Notes: a model not told the origin generated them from the sequence alone. A stretch of DNA of 64,000 nt from Megascapheus bottae (GCA_024803745.1 JANJXV010000010.1:30305525-30369524); one strand, 5' to 3'; counted from the stretch's first letter, positions 49,984 to 61,834 are shown. Made by a program: numbers and translations.

Positions 49984-50224
49984 AATCTTAAACCATATGC
50001 CCATGAAGATTGCTTGTCATCTAACAAAGAAATTTAAGGTCAACTAATATTTTTAATTTACTGATATGAGCTCTTACATATTTCATTCATTAATAACCAC
50101 ATTCCTATTCTTCTATTTGAATTGTAATTATTGTCTCAAAGCAGCTTATTTCCTGTGGTGCCAGGCAATTCTATGCTCTATAGAATATTCAAAGTGAGGT
50201 AAGGAGTAGAGTTATGATCAAATA

Positions 50225-50830
50225 ATTTGTTTTTTTTCTTTTTTAATTGAAAAATTTTATTAACACTGATTTTATATCACATTCCAAATGTCATGAGAAT
50301 TTAAGTATCCTTAATTGTACTTGTTGTATAGGATATCCAGTCACAAGAACAGAGAGGCCACCACCTAAATGGCTGAATTTGGAGTCTTCATTGGAGCATA
50401 TGCGGGCAGTAGGGGGTCGCCTTTCACCAAGCCTTACCTCCCCAAATACAGCTAACACATGGCTCATATACTCCCAAATCATTCAAAGTACATGAACTCA
50501 ATCCTAACAAAACAGAAAACAAACCAGATGTGAACACAATCAAAGTAAATAAAACCAGTGGACATTCAAATCTAACAAATATGTTAAATGTAATCCCAAA
50601 ACAAATCAAGTGTGAACACAATCAAGGGAATTCAAGGATCAATCCTCTAAGCAGAGTAAGACTTTTGTAAGGAGCCCACCAACTCATGACACATCTGCAA
50701 ATCAAAGAATGGCATCAAATGATTTATGTTTTAAGACTAAAACAGAGACTGGTGAGAGCAACTGAAAACAAATAAATGAAACTGAAATAAGAACAAACAT
50801 GAACGGGTATAATAGAATGGAATACTTAAA
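50225..50830 (-). mobile_element. Probable L1 3'UTR related to family C
   Basis: Read on the minus strand, the end 'TGATATAAAATCAGTGTTAA' plus TAAAATTTTT and an A-rich tail parallels the family C end. The upstream part is not seen elsewhere. It carries an 82-bp-spaced direct repeat of GTGAACACAATCAA at 50530-50543 and 50612-50625. A 3'UTR of a processed pseudogene is an alternative. Confidence 0.5.
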
Positions 50831-50834
50831 TATA

Positions 50835-51174
50835 ATGAGTTAGGGTATTTGCTTTCTTCCTTCCTCCCTGTACTCAATTAGATTAGTATAAAAATGGCCT
50901 TACTGTACAGACATGACAAATATTTTCCGTGGTAATTCTCATTGCTAATATTAAGGTTTATATCTGCATGGAAGATGTAGTTTAAACAATTCTGCCCTAT
51001 GAAATAGGTCTAGACAACTGTATGACAGATACAACATTTACATATTGAATACCTCTCAAGGACTCAGCAGTTTCTGATTTTGCCCTCTAAAAAGCCTTCC
51101 TAAATTGAGGGAGGGATTACTTTCTCCCCTTGCTATGACAAAATGAAGATAATGCAGGATGGAGAAGGTGGCAT
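50835..51174. other. Unique sequence
   Basis: Nothing recognised. Confidence 0.4.
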
Positions 51175-51340
51175 ATCCTGACTGAACTCCAGTCCTGGTG
51201 CCTTCACTTGCAACTTCCTAGCTGTTACATTTATGGTTTGCCTATTCTCTTTAAGCCCTCTTTTCCTTAGCAAATGAAGATGGTCCAGTTTAACAGGGTC
51301 CAACCATGGCCCAGCATTCAATAAATGTTGTTAACATTGC
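51175..51340 (+). repeat. MIR fossil
   Basis: 'CTTCCTAGCTGTTACATTTA', a decayed core and the tail 'GCATTCAATAAATGTTGTTA' are in MIR order. Confidence 0.55.
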
Positions 51341-51640
51341 AACATCATCATTAACAACCACAGCAACAATGGCTGTGGTATAAGACATGGACTTTCTGCC
51401 ATGCACTTCTGTGAGAGTAAGATGGAATGAGAATTGGACATTTGAAGCCAAAACAGTGCATATGAATGAAGATGTCCTATGAGTAGCCCTATGACACAGG
51501 GGACTGAGGTTCAATGAATGGAGCACAAGAAAGACTTTAGATGAGAACATAAGCTTTGACAAAAACAATCACTCTAAGACAAGAAATACAGAAAAGCCTA
51601 GAAATCAGGGGACAGAAAAAGGAAAAGAAAGCAGCACAAA

Positions 51641-51832
51641 GACTGGGAATGTGGCCTAGTGATAGAGTGCATGCCTAGCATGCATAAAGCCCTGGGTTCT
51701 ATTCCTCAGTACCACATAAACAGAAAGAAGCCGGAAGTGGTATTGTGGCTCAAGTGGTAGAGTGCTAGCCTTGAACAAAAGAAAATAGCTCAGGGACTGA
51801 GCCCTGAGGTCAGCCCAGGCCCTGAGTTCAAA
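51641..51832 (+). repeat. IDL-Geo-type dimeric SINE
   Basis: Full dimer with 'GTGGCCTAGTGATAGAGTGC', 'GGGTTCTATTCCTCAGTACC' and 'GTGGCTCAAGTGGTAGAGTG'. Confidence 0.88.
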
Positions 51833-52479
51833 AACAAAAGCTATTGAGTTGAAAGCACAAAAAATTTCCTTTCCAAAAAAAATTTCAACAAGGGTACAGA
51901 AAATAAGATACAGTAGTAGGTTATGCTGTGCAAAAAGACTCAGGAAGTGCAGTGGAAACTGACAGCAGTGAATACCCGCAGAGATGGTGTCAGTGGACAG
52001 CAAGGGGATGAAGAGAGGCAGGAATTAGACAGCAGCTATCCCAGCCCCACCCCAGCCTTTCCTCTGCTCAGCCCCAGGAACACTGGCAGCTGCTTCACGA
52101 GCTTGAACATTCTCAGCACACACTGAAACAGCTGAACAATTACCCAATGAAGCTTGCCATTCCCTTATTCAACCTCTGGGAATCCTATCAATGGTGACAT
52201 TCTTTTTTTCTACGATCATCTAACAAATTTTGAAATAAATTTGCCTCATATAAGCAATGTGAAACATTGTTTTCAAATCCACTTAATATAGGAATTCTCA
52301 ACCCAAACCACAGGCTAATTAATTTCGGAATTCAAGGTGTAAAAAGTACACATTTTCCTACATAACATCACTAATAATTTTACATTCATGAAATGCATCA
52401 TTGACCCAAGTATATTACACTTGTTTCTTCAACAAGTAAAGAATATTGGGTGGTGACACACAAAACTGCCATATGCTGA
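51833..52479. other. Unique sequence
   Basis: A GC-richer patch at 51940-52100 contains open frames without recognisable domains. Otherwise nothing. Confidence 0.4.
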
Positions 52480-52560
52480 ACATGGAATCTTACACAGTCA
52501 TTTAACCTCTTGAGCCTTATAAAATTAGGTTACATTATCTTATGTGAAGGACCTATAAGA
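52480..52560 (+). repeat. MIR core fragment
   Basis: 'ACACAGTCATTTAACCTCTT' followed by 'GAGCCTTATAAAAT' matches the MIR core. Confidence 0.5.
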
Positions 52561-52564
52561 TACA

Positions 52565-53225
52565 AGACAATGTACAGAAGAAAAAATATGCTTTATGTGC
52601 CTGGATACCCAATATGAGTTTCCTCCTTCCCCTTTTATCCTACTCACTATGTGCCCCATACTTCAATTTTTCTTATAAAAGTCCTTTCTGTAAAATAAAT
52701 AATACACTAAAAACATTCTAAATCTATTATTAAAATCAGCTCTCTTTCAACTAAAGTATTAATCTATGGCTAAGTTTATGACAAGGAGTTTGTTCTTAAG
52801 AAGCTTTCAATTCAGTTGAGTAAATCAACTCAAATCAAAACAAATTTAAGACTCAGGGCTGATATCTAGAATAATTCTTCTTGTGGATCAAAAATCCAAA
52901 GGATTTAGTCCTAATAAATGTTTGTAACAATTTATCAGCTAGGAATTTGGTTGACACACTTGATTTCTGCAGTGAAAATGTAGAGGGGTCATGTATAAAT
53001 AGTTTTTAAAGTACAAATTGAATCAAGTGATCTTTTATAGATGATGCAGGAAGACAGGCTCATAACTAAAGACCTTTCATACCAAGGTCTCTCATTGGTG
53101 AATAGATTAAATTCAGTGTATTCAATGATATTTTCTAAAATTAGCATGTAGTATATCTGAAAATTTTTCGTATTTCTCTTTTTGATTATGCACATGGACT
53201 TGTATCATGAAGTTTTTAAAAAATT
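52565..53225. other. Unique AT-rich sequence
   Basis: Nothing recognised. Confidence 0.4.
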
Positions 53226-53319
53226 ACCATTCTTGGGGATCAAACTCTGAGCCTAGGTGCTGACCCTGGGCTCCTTTCACTCAAGGCTAGCACCGTATGG
53301 CATAAAACTTGTGGCTTTT

Positions 53320-54206
53320 AGACTCAAAGGAACTTAGGCTCAATGGTTTCCCTCATTCGTCATAATCAGTAGAAACCTTGGGCTCTACTAGCAGAGATCT
53401 GCAATAGAGCAAAATCTTGATACATAAGGCCATATAATGTGAAGCTAATTGAAAGGACCTCCAGGATATTGAAACAAAAGCCATATAATGAATGATTGTT
53501 GTCCTTAATGTACCATGTTGTCTCTCATCTCCTTTGCTGTCCCTTGGTTATCTCATATTGGTATAGTATCTCACTTTGTTATCTGATATATTGAATTTAT
53601 TTGTATTTGGATATTTGAAATTTGATAGGGAAGGGGGGAAAACCAAGACAGGTGGGGGATGTGGGGGGGGAGGGAAATGGGTACCAAGACATGTGAAAGG
53701 GTATCAATGTACGTGAATTAATGCACCTTCTATCTGGCAAATATCATGTAACCCTTTTACTAATTACAATAAAAATAAATAAAACAAACGACACTTTGAG
53801 GAATTTTAGTTTTACAAAGCTCATCAATAATATTTCCTTATGAATTTATGAAGTCTTATTCAAATATATCTCAGATGACATTTAAAAGATAGATTTCCTT
53901 AAGGTACTATACTATGTTATCTCTCATCACTTCTACTGTCCCTTGGTTATCTAATATTGTTACAGTATCTCACTTTGTTACCTGATATATCGAATATATT
54001 TGTATTTGGTTATCTGAAATTGGATAGGGAACGGGGGAAAACAAAATGAGAGGCGGGGGAGGGGGGAAGGGAAATGGGGACCAAGACATGTGAAAGGGTA
54101 TCAATGTATGGGAATTAATGCACCATTTATCTGGCAAATATCATGTAACCCTTCTATTAATTACAATAAAAATATATTAAAAAAGATAGATTTCCAAAGG
54201 AAAAAA
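53320..54206 (+). mobile_element. L1 3' end, family A, inserted in the SINE
   Basis: 5'-truncated L1 3'UTR with a G-run near 53660-53680, the 'GGTACCAAGACATGTGAAAG' motif, AATAAA and a final A-run, bracketed by the perfect 16-bp duplication. It is interrupted by a second copy of the same family. Confidence 0.88.
53899..54180 (+). mobile_element. Second family A L1 3' end, nested in the first
   Basis: AAAAGATAGATTTCC occurs at 53884-53898 and 54181-54195 and brackets a shorter copy of the same 3'UTR with its own AATAAA and A-rich tail. The two copies are very similar. Confidence 0.9.
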
Positions 54207-54349
54207 AAAACTTGTGGCTTTTGCTGTGATTAACTGGAGCTAGGAGTTCCACAAAATTTTCTGCCTAGGCTAGCTTGGAACTGCGATCCTCGGATATGAG
54301 CCTACTGAGTAGCTAGAATTTCAGGCCATGAGCCACTGGCATCTAGCTA

Positions 54350-54532
54350 GGAAGTAATTTATATCATAAAGAATCCACGAAAAATTTAAAGGAATATTGT
54401 TTCTGGGGGGAAATCTCCAATCCTATTAACAGATCCTCTGATCTGATCCCATGGACAGTTTCTATGCTGATTTGGGAATGTAATTACAAAATTGCCTGCA
54501 ATAGTTGACAAAACAGCAAGTACATATGACAG
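54350..54532. other. Unique sequence
   Basis: Nothing recognised. Confidence 0.4.
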
Positions 54533-54687
54533 AACATGTTGAGTTATTTTATTGTTTCTTTCTTTTTCTTTTTATTGTCAGGATAATGTGTAGAGAGGGG
54601 TTACAGTTACATTAGTCAGGTAATAGGTACATTACTTCTCACCCATTGATACCCCTACTCATGTTTTTGCCCCCAACATGTTGAGTT
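54533..54687 (-). mobile_element. Short L1 3' end, family B, with 13-bp duplication
   Basis: AACATGTTGAGTT at 54533-54545 and 54675-54687 brackets a minus-strand L1 tail: reversed A-rich/AATAAA, 'GTAGAGAGGGGTTACAGTTA' and 'GGTACATTACTTCTCACCCA'. Only about 130 bp of the element was copied. Confidence 0.88.
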
Positions 54688-54905
54688 CTTAAAACTGTTA
54701 TTCCAGGTAACAAGTCAGTGTGAAATACTATTGGTTCTTGAAAGACAGAATCATTTGAAAGTTGGGGTTTGTGACTAGCATGTGGCATTTTTTTCCTTTT
54801 TTTTTAAGTGGATATTATCATTGGTTTCCATTTGACCCTCAAAGATCAGTACTTATCCAAGAATGATTTCTAGAGCCTCTACTGTGAGATAGGTACTATG
54901 AAAAG

Positions 54906-55105
54906 AAATGTATTGAACTGGGAAATGTGGCTTGGTGATAGAATGCTAGCCTAGCATGCATGAAGCCTTTGGTTCCATTGTCAGTACCACATAAATGGAA
55001 AAAGCCAGAAGTGACATTGTGGCTCAAGTGTGTGTAGAGTGCTGTCCTTAAGCAAAAGAAGCTCAGAGACAGTGCCAAGCCCCAGGACTGGGAAAAAATG
55101 TATTA
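54906..55105 (+). repeat. IDL-Geo-type dimeric SINE with 9-bp duplication
   Basis: AAATGTATT at 54906-54914 and 55097-55105 brackets a full dimer with 'GTGGCTTGGTGATAGAATGC' and 'GTGGCTCAAGTGTGTGTAGA'; the latter has a small GTGT expansion in box A. Confidence 0.88.
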
Positions 55106-55389
55106 CATGTGATAAATGGCTTGAATTTATATTTGTCTAATAGCAATATAGTTGACATTTGGTACATATTCCTATCAGGTGATTCAAATTATGTAGGAGG
55201 CAATATCATATTTGTTCTTTAAAAGCAGATCTTAGGATATTGATTTCACATTCATCATCATCACCATCCCTGTCATAGGCAGGAGAAGCTACGAAACACA
55301 CCTACACAGTCAGCAGGCTGAAGATCCAGGCTTGAGCCTTAGCTAATCCAACTTCAAAACTCACACACCTTCATTGCAGTTATATATTG
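55106..55389. other. Unique sequence
   Basis: Nothing recognised. Confidence 0.4.
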
Positions 55390-55510
55390 CACTTCCATAA
55401 GTCAATTCATTTGATCACCACAGGCATGCAGGGTCACAACTTGTTCATGCCACAGTTTGAAGACAGGAAGCTGAATTCAATAAGCACATTCTAACACATC
55501 TCTTCTTAAT
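55390..55510 (-). repeat. MIR-like fossil
   Basis: 'TCATTTGATCACCACAGGCA' and 'CACAGTTTGAAGACAGGAAG' resemble a reversed MIR tail and core. Confidence 0.4.
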
Positions 55511-55514
55511 CCAT

Positions 55515-57607
55515 CCAATAAAATCTCGTAAGTTTTATGACTTCTGACATTCTGGCATATGAAATATGGCAAAAAGGAAAACAAAGAGCTGGCTTCTTTA
55601 AAAAAAATAGTTACAGGTTAATAACATGGACTTATAAATTTTGGGTGCCAAGACCTTTCTCAAATATAAACCATTAGATAAAGACACAGCTGCTTTCCAG
55701 AGCAGCCCACACGGATCTAGTAACACAGTCCTTGGCTATCATGACTTCATTTCTGTGATGCCAAATGAATAATACCTGTGTGATCATTATTTATGATGGA
55801 CATTGGTGTAGTCCAGTGACCGTGATCACCTCTCTGTTATTGAATTGCGACAAGAAAAGTTGAGTCTTCATTTCCCTCACCAATATTTTAAAGCAAATTT
55901 GCCCAAAGTGAAATGAGAGCTTGTGCTTTTTGGTGGTAACCTTATGCTCCAAATCTAGTATGACACCAAGATTGAGATGGCTGTATTTGATAACTTTCCA
56001 TTCTAACTGAGTTCCCTGCTGAGGAAGGAATTAGGGAAAAGATACCGTCCTGAGTTCTTTGAAAGGATAGCTACTAATCATCATATTTTAACTAAAATGG
56101 GCATTAAAAAATAAGCACAGATACGATACCACCTACAGGACTTTAAAACACAATAAAATTTGGTAAATCAAATTAACTTTGGTGACCAGTTAAAATATAA
56201 GCCTTTATGATGAACGAATATATAATTTACCTGAGATCGTTGCAAAAATAATAAACAAAAATCAGACATGTCTATACAAACAAATAGGACTGCCTGGTTT
56301 GGATAGTCCTACAGAGTAAGAAACTTCTTTTTTATTTGGAATAATATCTTACATTCATTCTTGCTTTGAGGTCCTGATATTTTATTCCTTTTTCTTCCCT
56401 GACAATTTATGATATCATATCTTGTTTCTTTCATCTTTCCACTGCACTGTATTTTCCCTTATTTGAATTCTTGTTGTTGCCCTATTATCCTTGGCTTCTC
56501 TTTCTGTTCCCAGCACTAAGATTAATATCATTGTAAATTTTATTGCTGATTCTTTCATCATGCTCATTCTATTGCTCCAGGCTTTTATAGAAACATGGCT
56601 AAATCCAATCAATAGACAATATCTGCAGGAGTTACATGCAAATACATATATAAATCATGCTACCCAATTCTGATTTGATCCTGGTTAAAATCACTAATAA
56701 ATCACTATATTTTAAAAAAAGAAAAGAAAAGAAAAAGGAAAAAATCCTTTGATCATCTCTGATATTTGTTTGTTTTCATTTCTGAAAGCATGGAAGAAAA
56801 TAACTTGAGGCATTCTCAAAGATATTTCTCATTTGGAATGCCTGGATTTTAATAAATTAGCATATCTGACTTTTAAAAAGATATTTTATTGTTTTTAGGC
56901 ACAATATGGTGCCAAAGAATTATTTGTCTTTCCCAAAAATTCATCAGTCTCCTTTAAGTGGTTCTGAATAACAGAAATAAGGTCACTGGAATAAAACCGC
57001 CTCACAAGAGAAAAGATATTTCACTTTGATTGCCTTTGCCCTGCCTCAGTGTGTTTATCTGTGATAAATGCCTTGTCTTTGTCAAGCATTATCTGCTGAA
57101 AAGAAATCAACTGTATGTAATTATTATAACCAGGGAATCATTTCTTTGCAGCTTGATATTTTAAAGAATGAATGACTGTCAAAAGAAACTGACAGGGAGG
57201 ACAATTAAAGAGTTTGGTTCCTGAGTTGCATATAAGAAAACTAAAAATCTCACAAAGCAAAAATATGCTGGTAATAATTTATCCCTTTCTATGCTGTCTG
57301 TGTGATGACATTTTGGTCCAGTTGATATAATGTCTGAAAACTGGAGGATTTTTTTTCTCATCTGATGACAACTCTAAGAAAATTTAACATAAATTAGGAT
57401 TCTTATACTTTAAAACTTATTTGCTTAAATCTTGGGAAACTATTGAACACAACAAGATCTAGTGAGAAAATTTTCCCTGGATCTCATTTTAATTTTCTTT
57501 TGCGTTTTATTTTAGATAGCTAAACAAAAATTAGGTTAATGTTGATAAAAACCAGTACAAGCCCGTAAAGGAGACATAAATAAAATTGATCACTGAGATA
57601 TCTTTTA
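55515..57607. other. Unique sequence with candidate regulatory blocks
   Basis: About 2.1 kb without named repeats apart from a GAAAA-type run at 56715-56740. 55690-56050 and 56880-57380 look like dense unique sequence. The latter holds opposed GATA cores (TTATCTGTGATAAA, 57055-57068). Confidence 0.45.
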
Positions 57608-57705
57608 TTTTTTGTCAGTCGTGGGACTTGAACTTGGCCTGGGTGCTGGGCTCTTCAGCTCAAGGCTACTGCCCTATCCCTTGAGCCACAGTGCCACTTC
57701 CTGAA
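57608..57705 (-). repeat. Solitary Geo-type SINE monomer
   Basis: Minus-strand Geo unit with reversed 'GGGACTTGAACTTGGCC' and 'CCTTGAGCCACAGTGCCAC', flanked by ATATCTTTT on both sides (probable duplication). Confidence 0.8.
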
Positions 57706-57709
57706 ATAT

Positions 57710-58599
57710 CTTTTTTTTATTGTAAAAGATATATTAATTCAAAAGAAAACAGGGTATCTGTAAAATGTAAATTCATATAAAGCACTATCAGAATGATACA
57801 TTATCACCAACTGCATTATCTTACATAGTTATATTCCAATTTTTCTCTAACACAGTAAAATCTTCCTAGTTGATGAATCAGGAAAGGCTGGTTTCCCAGG
57901 TATGCAACCTGAGTGGCCATATGTTCTATATAAATCATCTTGAAAAATTTGGAACAAACAGTTCCGTATCTCCATTTGGACTTGGGCCCCACAATTTATG
58001 TAGCCAATCCTGAATCTAAGTCCAGTGCTTCCTCACTGACAGTGGGCACTGTTTATAACCCTCCCTCACCTCCTCTGATGAAGGAAGATAATACACATAA
58101 AACATGTGGCCTAGCCTCTATCACACATAAGTGCTTAATAAATTTTAGCTTTCTGGCTTCTCTTTTAACTCTATTTACTTCCCTATCAGCAATGGCAGCT
58201 ACTACAGAGATATTAATGCTAGCATGAACTGTACCTGCAAGGGAGTAATGTTGTCTTGAAGTAATCCACAACATGACCTGAATTGGGAAGTTATAAAGAA
58301 AACAGAGATTGAATTAAACTACATCTCAGCACATAGTATGGCCCCAAGGCATCTCAAGTCAAGAGCTGTTACTTGGCTCATTCATGCCCATGAATGAAGA
58401 GCTAGTATCAGATGATTGACATTAAGACCCTTATACCCTTGCATGCTAAAGGAAAGTGCTAGAGCACCAAGGTCAGGTTTCTGCTAGTTTGGGCTGATCT
58501 CTTCTCTCTACAAGTTAAATTGGGAGAGATTGCAAGAGAATATTTTGTCATTTTTATTTCATTTCTTCTACCCATGAAGAGATGACTCATAAGCTGTGC
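57710..58599. other. Unique sequence
   Basis: Open frames at 57940-58274 on both strands have no recognisable domain. Nothing else was seen. Confidence 0.4.
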
Positions 58600-59065
58600 A
58601 TTATTTTCTATGTAAATATTCTAGACTGCTGTAAGCAAGTATCAGGGTAGCTCAAGCAATGATGTTGTCTCTAGATCCAGAGTGCTCAGAGTCCAATATC
58701 AAAGCACTGGTAAGAATGATGAGGAAGATCCTGTTCTGTGCGTCTCTCCTGGCATCTTAGTTTGCTATCAGTCTTCAATCCATTAGCTTGTAGAACCATC
58801 ATACCAAGCTCCACTTTCAGGGCATCATCCCAACATGCTTCAGGGCTCTCTCTCTTGCTCTCTCCACCCCATTCATTCTCATTCTCTCTCTCTCTCTCAG
58901 CCCCCCTTCTCTCCCCACTCCCATCTAATATGACTACAACACTAGTAGATTGGAAGGGCTTTGAAGTACTCCAGCAACTTCAACTTAACTGAAGTAACGA
59001 CACTTCCCCAAGTCCTACTTCCAGTTCTGAAGTTCATTGGGACCTCAGATAATAGACACAAATCA
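58600..59065 (-). mobile_element. MaLR (MLT1-like) LTR fossil
   Basis: The reverse complement follows the MLT1 LTR order: a paired-end region near 59030, a CT-rich tract at 58845-58915 that corresponds to the LTR's AG-rich 'gagagagc' segment, the conserved 'ggc...ctgcaagcc'-like middle and the terminal 'tgcta'-type end near 58630. It is a non-coding solo LTR of an ancient endogenous retrovirus-like element, heavily mutated. Confidence 0.6.
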
Positions 59066-59110
59066 ACACATCAAGGCAAAACAAGTCTACTTTATGAGAG
59101 TAAGAATTTA

Positions 59111-59258
59111 TGGCCAGCCATTTAGCCTAGTAGTAGAATGTGCCTGCCTAGCATGCAAGAAGTCCCAGGTTTCAATCCCACGTACCACATACATAGAAAA
59201 ATGACAGAAGCAATGCTGTCGCTCTAGGGGTAGAGCACTTGCCTTGAGAAACCCCAAG

Positions 59259-59312
<54 letters not shown>
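59111..59312 (+). repeat. IDL-Geo-type SINE whose 3' end is a (GT)26 tract
   Basis: The dimer runs normally to 'CTTGCCTTGAGAAACCCCAA' and then passes directly into 26 perfect GT units (59261-59312) in place of the rest of the Geo monomer. Confidence 0.88.
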
Positions 59313-59313
<1 letters not shown>

Positions 59314-59816
59314 TTCTACACTTCATACGACTTGAGATATGTGTGATGTCTGAAGCTGTTCCTCAAGCATTTTTTTAGTTGGATGACAGAGTAAAGATGA
59401 CACCATCATTCCTCCACTCATAGGAGACCAATGCTTTCTGAGAAGCAAACTTAGAGACAACACAGAATTATTTGGAGGGGCAAAAGTATGCCAGCCCGTG
59501 GTCTGGGAAACAACAGAGGTAAAGACCTAGCCAGAGAAATGTATCTCTAGGAAAAGAATGACTAGAGAAAGTTCTATTCATAATGCCTCTGAGTAATCTC
59601 AACCAGCATCCCAAACGGAAAGGGTCATCTTTGGATGTTAGACTTAACCAGAATTAAATCATGGGCATCATTTGTCCAGATATAACAAATCGAAAGGTTA
59701 AGTTCAAGCCTTCCCCCGAACCAACACAGAAACAACTGAATTCAAGAAAAGCTGAGCAAAGACAAGAAGCTAGACTTAGATCCTTAAAAAGCATAAGGCT
59801 AGGAAGGAAAATTTTT
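59313..59816. other. Unique sequence
   Basis: Nothing recognised. Confidence 0.4.
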
Positions 59817-60039
59817 TAGTGCCAGTACTGGGGAATTGAACTAAGGCTTCATTGTTCTCACTTGTCTTTGTCTGCTCCAGTCTGGCACACTACCATACCT
59901 AGTGTTCGGGCTTTTTACAGGTTAATTGAAAATAAGAATCTCACTGATTTTTCTGCCCTAGCTAGTTTTGAACCAGGATCCTCATATCTCAGCCTCATAA
60001 CTACTAAGATAACAGTTGTGAGCCACTGTCCTTCAGCTA
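59817..60039 (-). repeat. B1-Geo-type dimeric SINE
   Basis: Minus strand: B1 head reversed ('GTGAGCCACTGTCCTTCAG'), 'TATCTCAGCCTCATAACTA', then a diverged Geo unit. Confidence 0.75.
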
Positions 60040-60689
60040 AGAAAGAAAAGTTTAATTTGAGATGGAAGTTTGATATCTAACTACTTGGAAACTTTAACTT
60101 ACTGTTCTCATGATTCAAAGACCAGGAAGGAATGGTATCTGATATGGACACTGGGTCTTAAGCCATGAGCTGTTAGAATCTGAATATGGTGTATTATTCC
60201 AATGTATTGAAAATAATGATTCCCAATTAAAATAGCACAAATGTTTCACCATTTAAAACATAAGCGTGAACCATGTAATGTTTGCCTGGACATCTTTGAA
60301 ATATCAGAATCTCTGCCAGTTCTGAATGTTCTTGGCTAAATTTGAAAGTGAAAATTTGTTTTGTGGCTTTCTTTTTGTTTGTTTTCCTCCAAGGGTTATC
60401 TAAACTCTAAAGATAGTTTGGTAAAAAAAACAGAGGAAAATTTGGCTTAAATTCAAATGGAATGGAACGATGAAATGCAGTACGTTTTGAGAACCCAGGG
60501 AAAATTCCCAGGTTAAGTGTTATTTATTTTTCCTTCTAATCTGCTTTCTGGGTCAGTGATTAAACAACTCCTCATGGTTTGATTTATTGGAAGCTGTGAC
60601 TTTACCTAGTAACAAAAGAAAAGTAAGCGCAGGACAAAATTGGTGCCTTGGCCAAAATTTCTTCTACTTTTTTGGGTATTCTCTCTGCT
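60040..60689. other. Unique AT-rich sequence
   Basis: Nothing recognised. Confidence 0.4.
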
Positions 60690-60860
60690 TTGTTCTTTTA
60701 TTTATTGTCGAGGTGATGTACAGAGGGGTCACAGTCGCATATGTAAGGCAGTGAGGACAGATCTTGTTGAAAGTTGTTACCCCCTCCCTCATTTGGCCAA
60801 TTATCCAACCCCGCTTCTCAATGCCTTATGGCTCAATCTCGGTGGACAGGTCACTCAGGA
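60690..60860 (-). mobile_element. L1 3' end, family B
   Basis: TTTATTGTCGAGGTGATGTA and 'CAGAGGGGTCACAGTCGCAT' parallel 54560-54640 and 33225-33250; a C-rich stretch follows. Confidence 0.65.
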
Positions 60861-61044
60861 GTAGTCTATAGCTTTCCCTTTACTTTTACATAAAAGCTGT
60901 AAACCACACATAGAAGCTACAGAGTAGGCTAAAATTTTCCTATGGCACATGTACGCAGGTACCTTTTAATCTGGCATATGATAAAAAGCTAGTGAAAGGA
61001 AAGGAAGTTGAAATCATAAAACACTTAAACTCCTAGGATACCAC

Positions 61045-61170
61045 AGATCATCTAGTCTCATTCTCTTACTTAAATAAAATGGTATCTGAGGCCTAGAGAA
61101 TTCACATTCTCTAAATAGCTTAATGAAAGCGCCATGTAGGAACCCAGTTCATTTTGCCCAGTCTATTAAT
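61045..61170 (-). repeat. MIR-like fossil
   Basis: 'GATCATCTAGTCTCATTCTC' and 'GGTATCTGAGGCCTAGAGAA' match a reversed MIR tail and core. Confidence 0.5.
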
Positions 61171-61831
61171 TCAGACAAACTCACTAGTCATCTAATTCTA
61201 TGCTTCAAAATCCTTAACTGAATTCAGGTTCACACATCTATTAAAGTGTATTTTTTCTCATCTGTGTTGACTTTTCACATGACCCAAACCTCTGAGCTTA
61301 AAGAAGGTTTATGAAAGGCTTGAGAATACAGGTTGTCCTCCAGGCGCTCTCTCCATTCCGTTGTGAAAGCCCACCACTCTAGATTACCAAAAGGGAGTAG
61401 GGAAAGAATAGAGGACATCGAAGTAGCAGTAAAAGACAACACACGTCCCCCAAATAACATATCTAACAAGGGTGGTCAGCAATGCCCTTCAGGGAGAAAA
61501 TTTCATGAGATGAAGTATCCCCGTGGAGCAGACTAAACCCACACGTGGGTGCGGAAGGTGGGTGAGAGGTGTCTAGCCCATCAAAGAAAAAATGCCTTGA
61601 GTTTGCATCACAAATAGCAGAATCACCAGAGCTGAAGTCTCCACACTGACCATCTCATCAGATAGCCAACTCATTTTGTTTACTGATGACTGAAAGGAAC
61701 TCTCCTATGTTCTAGAGATGGATCAAGATTCTAGGACTTTCCAGGATTCCAAAAGAAAGAGAACTCCAGTAACGAGTATGATTGAACAGGCAAATGGGAA
61801 CTGGAGATATCAATTGCTTTACCAAATACAG

Positions 61832-61834
<3 letters not shown>
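61171..61834. other. Unique sequence
   Basis: Slightly CpG-richer near 61330-61570, with short open frames on both strands that show no recognisable domain. Confidence 0.4.

Larger units (their letters stand above)
53226..54349 (-). repeat. B1-Geo-type SINE split by an L1 insertion
   Basis: The SINE's Geo half lies at 53226-53319 and its B1 half at 54207-54349, both minus strand and in the order expected of one element. The 16-mer AAAACTTGTGGCTTTT, which is SINE sequence, is present on both sides (53304-53319 and 54207-54222), so the two halves were separated by one insertion. Confidence 0.9.
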
